From Eubacterium sp. UBA3720 (GTDB lineage: Bacteria; Bacillota; Clostridia; Lachnospirales; Lachnospiraceae): DNA of 10,083 nucleotides. Made by a program: the position numbers and the translations under genes. Below are positions 6,250 to 10,083 of the stretch, piece after piece. Where the stretch lies: NCBI GenBank assembly GCA_002371335.1, contig DFHP01000115.1, positions 1 through 10,083 of the forward strand. The letters run 5' to 3'. Below the pieces are notes generated by a model. The model was not told the origin of the DNA. It saw nothing but the letters and a program-made list of their open reading frames with translations, and did no database searches. How positions within the stretch are numbered: position 1 is the first letter of the stretch; each line of letters starts with the position of its first letter.

Positions 6250-6466
6250 CTAAAACTTCCCACATGTCATTTCTGAATAGTTGTGATCATGAAAAATACA
6301 TCGTCAGGACGCTCCCGCTTCTGTCTTGCGGGCAGCGGTACTAATGAATTTTCGGCGTTGGCACTTGAAAATTCAAAGTGCCGGCCGCAAGACAAAACCT
6401 TTCCGATGTATTTTTTCATGGTCCCAACAGCCACTTCAGCATGAAGTGGGAAGTTATAGTAAATGA
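6243..6466. repeat. 7-bp direct repeats TAAATGA flanking the 210-bp element
   Basis: TAAATGA occurs at 6243-6249 and again at 6460-6466, exactly at the outer ends of the terminal inverted repeats of the element 6250-6459. This is the pattern of a target-site duplication. Removing one repeat and the element would leave the MOSC stop codon 28 nt before the mogA ATG, ordinary operon spacing. Confidence 0.7.
6250..6459. mobile_element. MITE-like element A, 210 bp, non-coding, with nested inverted repeats
   Basis: The ends are CTAAAACTTCCCAC (6250-6263) and GTGGGAAGTTATAG (6446-6459), inverted repeats matching at 13 of 14 positions, directly bordered by TAAATGA on both sides. Inside are further nested stems: 6267-6270 with 6441-6444 (4 bp), 6288-6303 with 6404-6420 (16 bp, one bulge), 6322-6331 with 6385-6394 (10 bp, perfect), and 6360-6369 with 6372-6382 (10 bp, one bulge). 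A competing local hairpin pairs CCACTTC (6431-6437) with GAAGTGG (6443-6449). No transposase or credible gene lies inside. The left 41 nt and the right end match a second, short copy at 7868-7925. It would be transcribed as part of the mogA leader and may affect translation or mRNA processing. A riboswitch-like role is the main alternative, but the bordering repeats favour a mobile origin. Confidence 0.72.
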
Positions 6467-6480
6467 AACTTTCATCCCGA

Positions 6481-6487
6481 AAAGGAG
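6481..6487 (+). promoter_or_regulatory. Ribosome binding site AAAGGAG that fixes the mogA start
   Basis: AAAGGAG lies 7 nt before the ATG at 6495. The frame is open back to 6378, but that part is in the mobile-like element and encodes nothing resembling MogA, so the start at 6495 is chosen. Confidence 0.8.
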
Positions 6488-6494
6488 AAGCAGT

Positions 6495-6989
6495 ATGAAA
6501 TTTAGAGTAGGAATAGTGACAGTCAGCGATAAGGGCAGCGCAGGTCTGCGTGAGGATCTGAGCGGCCCTGCAATAGCGGAGTGTCTGAAGGAAATAGAAC
6601 ATGAAGTCATATGGCAGGGTATCGTGCCTGATGAACAGGATCAGATTGAAGATATACTGATCCGGCTCTCCGATGTATCAGGAGCTGATGTTATCCTGAC
6701 CACAGGAGGGACAGGACTTTCTCCCCGGGATGTGACGCCTGAAGCTACCATGAAAATAGCAGATAAAATGGTACCCGGCATTTCTGAGGCTTTGCGTGTG
6801 CAGACGGCAGTTAAGGCGCCTGCCTCCATGCTTTCAAGGGGCGTTTCTGCAGTGAGAGGCGATACGCTCATCATCAATTTTCCCGGAAGTCCTAAAGCAG
6901 TAAGAGAATGTATGGAAATCGTTCTTCCGGTTCTGGATCATGCGGTTTCAGTGCTGAAGGGAATGGTGAATGAATGCGCCCGGAAATAA
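6495..6989 (+). CDS. mogA: MogA/MoaB-family molybdopterin adenylyltransferase
   Basis: From the ATG at 6495 the product has 164 residues, the usual single-domain size. It starts FRVGIVTVSDKGSAGLREDLSG, as MogA/MoaB proteins do. It carries the two binding loops, LTTGGTGLSPRDVTPEAT (68-85) and INFPGSPKAVRE (127-138). Known MogA adenylates molybdopterin before MoeA inserts molybdate (or tungstate); the related MoaB of archaea does the same, and sequence alone does not separate the names well. It lies downstream of moaA and the MOSC gene, and its own leader contains the 210-bp element. Its last 16 nt overlap the start of the ModE-type gene, implying coupled translation. No moeA is in the window. 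Confidence 0.92.
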   Translation: MKFRVGIVTVSDKGSAGLREDLSGPAIAECLKEIEHEVIWQGIVPDEQDQIEDILIRLSDVSGADVILTTGGTGLSPRDVTPEATMKIADKMVPGISEALRVQTAVKAPASMLSRGVSAVRGDTLIINFPGSPKAVRECMEIVLPVLDHAVSVLKGMVNECARK

Positions 6990-7441
6990 ATGCATACTGC
7001 GGAGAAAAAGGACACAACCCCTCGCCTCAGACAGGATCTGAGCTATTTGAGCATACTGTAGGAATACACTGTGCACTGCGCATAAGACTGCAGAAAGAAA
7101 CATCCTTCTGGGGAATCGGCATTGCACAGCTGCTGCATGGGATAGAAAAAACACATTCTCTGCGCGCGGCGGCTCAGACGATGCATATTTCTTACAGTAA
7201 GGCCTGGAAGATCCTGCGAAACGCGGAAAAGGAGCTGGGGTTCCCACTGCTTGACAGCAGCACAGGAGGACATGACGGGGGCGGCTCGATACTTACGGCA
7301 AAGGCGGTAAAACTCCTTACGGCGTATGACGAGATGGTCAGAAAGACGGAAGAAACTATGGAACATTGTTTCCGGAAAATAATGATCCCGGTGCTTCGCG
7401 GCGATGTAAACGGGGAGCAGGAATCTGCGGCGGAAACCTGA
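6974..7441 (+). CDS. ModE-type winged-HTH transcriptional regulator without Mop sensor domains
   Basis: The 155-residue product contains the ModE/LysR-type N-terminal DNA-binding domain. GIAQLLHGIEKTHSLRAAAQTMHISYSKAWKILRNAEKELGFPLL (48-92) includes the helix-turn-helix with the family's YSKAWK recognition helix. STGGHDGGGSILTAKAVKLL (96-115) is the glycine-rich wing. Full ModE of the E. coli type has two Mop domains after the HTH to bind molybdate; here only about 40 residues follow, with no Mop motif. The first 30 residues are an atypical extension, but no other ATG, GTG or TTG occurs in frame before the domain, so 6974 is kept. The start overlaps mogA by 16 nt. A tandem Mop protein is encoded two genes downstream and may supply the sensor half. 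The likely role is control of molybdate transport and cofactor genes. Confidence 0.85.
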   Translation: MRPEINAYCGEKGHNPSPQTGSELFEHTVGIHCALRIRLQKETSFWGIGIAQLLHGIEKTHSLRAAAQTMHISYSKAWKILRNAEKELGFPLLDSSTGGHDGGGSILTAKAVKLLTAYDEMVRKTEETMEHCFRKIMIPVLRGDVNGEQESAAET

Positions 7442-7473
7442 AAACTTTAAGAAAACAATGCGAGGTCTGAAAA

Positions 7474-7809
7474 ATGTTAAAATGCGCGATCATTTATACA
7501 AGTCTTAATGATAATACAAGGCGTCTTGCGGAGGTCATGTCTCAGGCGCTGCCGCCGGGACAATGTATCTATCTGGGCAGACCGCATTCAGACGCGCTTG
7601 CCGCAGACGTGATCTTCTGGGGAAATAACGCTGGCGACCGCTCGGAGAATACAGTGGACTTTTATGAGAAGGCGATGAAGGCAAATAAGATCGTGGTCCC
7701 TTATGGAGATACTTGTTACGGAGGGGGCAAAGATATGTATGCGATCGGCGGTTTCGCCAATAATGTCATGTCAAACGCGGAGAAGATCCTGAGAAAAGCC
7801 AAAGAATAG
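7474..7809 (+). CDS. Small flavodoxin-like protein
   Basis: The 111-residue product begins KCAIIYTSLNDNTRRLAEVM, a flavodoxin-type first strand and FMN phosphate loop (TSLNDNT, residues 9-15). DVIFWGNNAGDRSENTVDFYEK (45-66) corresponds to the strand and loop that hold the isoalloxazine ring, with W49 as a candidate stacking residue. KIVVPYGDTCYGGGKDM (72-88) resembles the later GD-containing loop. Classical flavodoxins have 140 residues or more, so this is a compact form or one that has lost part of the fold; no frameshift is seen. GAGGT lies 7 nt before the ATG at 7474. It sits between the ModE-type regulator and the tandem Mop gene, an unusual place for an electron carrier. A redox partner for MoaA or for a molybdoenzyme is possible but not shown. 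Confidence 0.7.
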   Translation: MLKCAIIYTSLNDNTRRLAEVMSQALPPGQCIYLGRPHSDALAADVIFWGNNAGDRSENTVDFYEKAMKANKIVVPYGDTCYGGGKDMYAIGGFANNVMSNAEKILRKAKE

Positions 7810-7813
7810 TCTG

Positions 7814-7828
7814 TTCATAGGATATGAA
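7814..7828. repeat. Small inverted repeat TTCATA-gga-TATGAA
   Basis: A perfect 6-bp inverted repeat with a 3-nt centre lies just after the flavodoxin-like gene. It could be a protein-binding site or a weak hairpin. It has no T-run, so it is not a convincing terminator. Confidence 0.3.
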
Positions 7829-7860
7829 TCTGACAGGAATATATATATTTCTTTCGGAGA

Positions 7861-7932
7861 TAAAAAATAAAAACTTCCCACGTGTCATTTTTGGGAAAGC
7901 CTAATCATGAAGTGGGAAGTTTGAGTAAAAAA
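7861..7932. repeat. 7-bp direct repeats TAAAAAA flanking the 58-bp element
   Basis: TAAAAAA stands at 7861-7867 and 7926-7932, at exactly the same distance from the inverted repeats as TAAATGA in the longer copy. On its own this A-rich match is weak. The identical geometry of the two copies is what makes it notable. Confidence 0.5.
7868..7925. mobile_element. MITE-like element B, 58 bp, short relative of element A
   Basis: AAACTTCCCAC (7871-7881) and GTGGGAAGTTT (7912-7922) form a perfect 11-bp inverted repeat; TCAT (7886-7889) with ATGA (7907-7910) can extend it. The left 41 nt align without gaps to element A (6253-6293), identical at 31 positions, and the right CATGAAGTGGGAAGTT is identical to A's right end. 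An alternative stem pairs TTCCCA (7875-7880) with TGGGAA (7892-7897). It lies in the leader of the tandem Mop gene, 26 nt before its ATG, in the same orientation as copy A relative to transcription. There is no T-run after the stem, so termination is unlikely. Confidence 0.65.
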
Positions 7933-7951
7933 CATAAACAGGAGGAAAAGT

Positions 7952-8368
7952 ATGATTAGTGCCAGAAATAAAATACCGGGAACCATCACGGGCATCAGGG
8001 AAGGTGCTGTAAACGGAATCGTACAGATTCGGACAGCAGGTGGGAATCAGGTTTCAGCGACCATTTCCATGGAGTCAATAGAAGAACTGGGACTGGAAAA
8101 AGGGAAAAAAGTGACAGCTGTGATTAAAGCCACAGAAGTTCTAATGGCCAATGAAAAACTGCGCATCTCTGCCAGAAACCAGTTCGAAGGTGTGATTGCG
8201 TCCATTCAGGAAGGAGCGGTCAATGCGATCGTGAAGCTTGACGTTGAAGACACTGTCGGGATCACATCTACCATCTCGCTGGAGGCGGTTCGTGAATTAG
8301 GACTGAAGGCCGGCGAAAAGGCTGTTGCGATCATCAAGGCAACATCCGTGATGATCATGGAAGGATGA
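7952..8368 (+). CDS. Tandem Mop-domain protein (di-molbindin)
   Basis: The 138-residue product is two Mop/TOBE-type domains with nothing else. Domain 1 (2-64) reads SARNKIPGTITGIREGAVNGIV, then SATISMESIEELGLEKGKKVTAVIKATEV. Domain 2 (72-135) reads ISARNQFEGVIASIQEGAVNAIVKL, then TSTISLEAVRELGLKAGEKAVAIIKATSV. Each has the SARN, GAVN and IKAT motifs that build the oxyanion pockets between subunits in known molbindins. Such proteins bind molybdate or tungstate in the cytoplasm as a store or buffer. AGGAGG (7940-7945) lies 6 nt before the ATG at 7952. Its two domains are what the ModE-type protein encoded upstream lacks, so it may also act as the sensor partner. modA follows after 44 nt. Confidence 0.92.
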   Translation: MISARNKIPGTITGIREGAVNGIVQIRTAGGNQVSATISMESIEELGLEKGKKVTAVIKATEVLMANEKLRISARNQFEGVIASIQEGAVNAIVKLDVEDTVGITSTISLEAVRELGLKAGEKAVAIIKATSVMIMEG

Positions 8369-8412
8369 TTACAATTACCTGAAAATCATATTAAAGGAAA
8401 GGATAATGTAAA

Positions 8413-9357
8413 ATGAAAAGAAATAAAATAGCAATGATCATAGCAGGCATGATGTTGTTTGGGATGGCCGGATGCGGTAATGCAGGCGGAGGTTCCGCAG
8501 CGGCAGATGCTGCTTCATCCGTATCAGAAAAGTCAGAGGCGGCAGCTTCAGCAGTATCATCTGTAAGCGGAACTTCCGAAGCTGAGCCTTCAGAAAATGC
8601 AGAAGAAACTGAGATCCAGGTATTTATCGCGGCAAGTCTTAGCAAAGTCATGGAGGAAGTTGCAGATAAGTATAACGAGGAGCATCCCGAAGTAAAAATA
8701 ACCTATAACGCAGACAGTTCAGGAACGCTTCTGACGCAGATCGAGGAAGGATATGCGTGCGATGTATTTTTCTCAGCTGCTCAGAAACAGATGGACACTC
8801 TGGAAACAGACGATCAGCTTGTAATAGAAGGAACAAGGCACAACGTCGTAAATAATCAGGTGTGCGTGATCGCGCTCAAGGATAACGGGACAAAAGTTAC
8901 CGGGCTTGATACTTTGAAGGATGCAGAGAGCATTGCGCTTGCAGACGGCAGTGTACCGGTTGGCAAATATACGCGTACTGCATTGATGAATGCCGGTATT
9001 CTTCCTGAGACGGATGATCCGTCCGCATATACGACGGAAGAGGTGTCTGAGGCACTCGGCGGAGTTACCATCAGCGAGCAGGGAAATGTCAGCAAGGTAC
9101 TTGCGGCAGTAGTCGAAGGTTCCTGCGAAGTAGGAACGACTTACTATTCCGATACGTATGGATATGAGAATGAGGTAGAGATCCTTGAGACCATCGGATA
9201 TGATCTTACAGGTAATGTCATCTACCCGATCGCGCAGATCAGGAACGATGAGGCGGATGACGCTGAAGCAGCTGCCGCAAAAGATTTTGTCGAGTTTGTA
9301 TCTTCTGATGAGATGAAAGAAGTCTTCCAGAAGTATTATTTCGACACGAATGTCTGA
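8413..9357 (+). CDS. modA: Molybdate/tungstate ABC transporter substrate-binding lipoprotein ModA
   Basis: The 314-residue product has a lipoprotein signal peptide: a basic start (MKRNK), a hydrophobic stretch to residue 20, and C21 in GMAGCGN as the lipidated residue, although the -3 position is Met instead of the usual Leu. A low-complexity Ala/Ser/Glu linker (22-67) leads to the binding domain. IQVFIAASLSKVMEEVADKY (68-87) has the conserved first serine, and SSGTLLTQIEEGYACDVFFSA (102-122), PVGKYTRTAL (182-191) and NVSKVLAAVVEGSCEVGTTYYSD (225-247) match ModA. It captures oxyanion outside the membrane and delivers it to ModB. The ATG at 8413 has AAAGGA 9 nt upstream. The last 8 nt overlap modB. 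Molybdate and tungstate cannot be separated by eye. Confidence 0.93.
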   Translation: MKRNKIAMIIAGMMLFGMAGCGNAGGGSAAADAASSVSEKSEAAASAVSSVSGTSEAEPSENAEETEIQVFIAASLSKVMEEVADKYNEEHPEVKITYNADSSGTLLTQIEEGYACDVFFSAAQKQMDTLETDDQLVIEGTRHNVVNNQVCVIALKDNGTKVTGLDTLKDAESIALADGSVPVGKYTRTALMNAGILPETDDPSAYTTEEVSEALGGVTISEQGNVSKVLAAVVEGSCEVGTTYYSDTYGYENEVEILETIGYDLTGNVIYPIAQIRNDEADDAEAAAAKDFVEFVSSDEMKEVFQKYYFDTNV

Positions 9358-10057
9358 TGCAATGATCGAATTACTGAGCCAGCTTGACTGGAGCCCCCTG
9401 CTCATATCCTTAAAAACGGCGGTTGCTGCGACGATCGTTTCCTTTTTTCTGGGATTGTTCGCGGCCGGAAAAATCATGCATGCCGGAAACGGGGTAAAAT
9501 CCGTGCTGGATGGGATACTGACCCTTCCGCTGGTGCTTCCGCCTACGGTAGCAGGATTTTTCCTGCTGCTGCTTTTCAGCAAGAGACGCCCGTTTGGAAT
9601 ATTTCTGTTTGAGACATTCGGCATCAAAGTCGTACAATCCTGGCTTGGATGTGTGATTGCCGCGACAGTGATCGCTTTTCCGCTGATGTATCGCAATGCA
9701 AGGGCAGCGTTTGAATTGATAGATACAGATCTGATCTACGCAGCCAGGACGCTGGGAATGTCCGAACGGGCAATCTTTTTCAGGGTAATAATACCTACCA
9801 GCGGTCCCGGTATTGCCTCGGGAACTATTCTGACATTTGCGAGAGCTCTTGGAGAATATGGCGCTACATCAATGCTTGCGGGAAATATTCCGGGAAAAAC
9901 AGCTACTATCTCTCAGAGGATTGCTATGGTGATACAGGATCAGGATTATATTACAGCGGGTATCTGGGTCGCTATAGTACTGATCATCGCGTTCACAGCA
10001 GTCCTGCTGCTGAATCTGATATCAGGCAGACATATGAAACATGTGAAACGGTGGTAA
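9350..10057 (+). CDS. modB: Molybdate/tungstate ABC transporter permease ModB
   Basis: The 235-residue product is a full-length ModB-type permease with about five membrane segments (roughly 18-40, 54-76, 97-115, 155-175 and 203-224). GILTLPLVLPPTVAGFFLLLLF (55-76) is the hallmark of molybdate permeases. AARTLGMSERAIFFRVIIPTSGPGIASG (131-158) is the EAA loop that docks on the ATPase. It overlaps modA by 8 nt (ATGTCTGA), so translation is probably coupled. No ATPase gene is complete in the window. Confidence 0.95.
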   Translation: MSDAMIELLSQLDWSPLLISLKTAVAATIVSFFLGLFAAGKIMHAGNGVKSVLDGILTLPLVLPPTVAGFFLLLLFSKRRPFGIFLFETFGIKVVQSWLGCVIAATVIAFPLMYRNARAAFELIDTDLIYAARTLGMSERAIFFRVIIPTSGPGIASGTILTFARALGEYGATSMLAGNIPGKTATISQRIAMVIQDQDYITAGIWVAIVLIIAFTAVLLLNLISGRHMKHVKRW

Positions 10058-10075
10058 GAAGGCAGGGCAGGATCG

Positions 10076-10083
10076 ATGGGAAT
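10076..10083 (+). CDS. Possible start of the next gene (ModC ATPase expected), cut by the right edge
   Basis: An ATG at 10076 stands 18 nt after the modB stop, preceded by the purine-rich GGCAGGGCAGGA (10061-10072). A GTG at 10051 overlapping the modB end is an alternative start. Only a few codons are visible, so the ModC assignment rests on the usual modA-modB-modC order. Confidence 0.3.

Noticed and set aside
6250..6480. Known Moco (moaA-type) riboswitch upstream of mogA
   Set aside because: I see no match to the Moco RNA consensus as I remember it, and the 7-bp bordering repeats point to an insertion. A covariance search would settle it.
6378..6494. In-frame extension of mogA back to an ATG in the element
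   Set aside because: The extra 39 residues resemble nothing in MogA, lie in the repeat element, and a good ribosome site precedes the ATG at 6495.
8773..9696. Long open frame (307 codons) on the minus strand across modA and modB
   Set aside because: It is antisense to two firmly identified genes, has no recognisable motif or ribosome site, and is a codon-bias shadow.
1..10083. CRISPR arrays, tRNA, rRNA, phage genes
   Set aside because: No regularly spaced repeats, tRNA-like folds, rRNA stretches or phage-type genes were seen.

Overview
The window looks like chromosomal DNA of a Gram-positive anaerobe of the Clostridia type (a Lachnospiraceae-like gut organism is my best guess). The grounds are strong AGGAGG-type ribosome binding sites, AT-rich spacers with sigma-A-like promoters, a lipoprotein-type ModA, and closest-feeling protein families typical of Bacillota. 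This placement is inferred from style, not from a search.

Left part (1-1281, minus strand): the first 52 codons of a MobA/MocA-like nucleotidyltransferase run off the left edge, preceded by a GldA-type metal-dependent alcohol dehydrogenase. A 208-bp divergent spacer (1282-1489) holds two opposed promoters and two 12-bp palindromes. The ATAATCGAT core sits just upstream of the ribosome binding site on both sides, suggesting common control of the two arms.

Middle part (1490-4810, plus strand): a catabolic-looking operon with a fumarylacetoacetate-hydrolase-family enzyme, a VOC/glyoxalase-fold protein, a short CinA N-domain protein (a molybdopterin-binding fold, without the C-terminal amidase) and an MBL-fold hydrolase with Glu in place of the first metal His. 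It closes with a 12-bp perfect hairpin terminator at 4780-4810.

Right part (4863-10083, plus strand): a molybdenum operon with moaA, a MOSC-domain gene, mogA, a ModE-type DNA-binding protein without its sensor half, a small flavodoxin-like protein, a stand-alone tandem Mop (di-molbindin) protein, modA, modB, and probably the first bases of the next gene. Together these make and bind the molybdenum cofactor, sense oxyanion and import molybdate/tungstate. With the MobA-like gene at the left edge, they suggest that a Mo-hydroxylase or similar molybdoenzyme is nearby and that the catabolic genes work with it. That last step is inference.

The most unusual feature is a pair of related MITE-like elements in the Mo operon: 6250-6459 (210 bp) upstream of mogA and 7868-7925 (58 bp) upstream of mop. 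They share terminal inverted repeats of the form CTNWAACTTCCCAC. Each is bounded by a 7-bp direct repeat (TAAATGA; TAAAAAA). The long one folds on paper into nested helices over nearly its whole length. The short one is what a deletion between two CATGAA repeats in the long one would produce. The second notable point is that the two halves of a classical ModE (winged HTH and di-Mop) are encoded here as separate genes.
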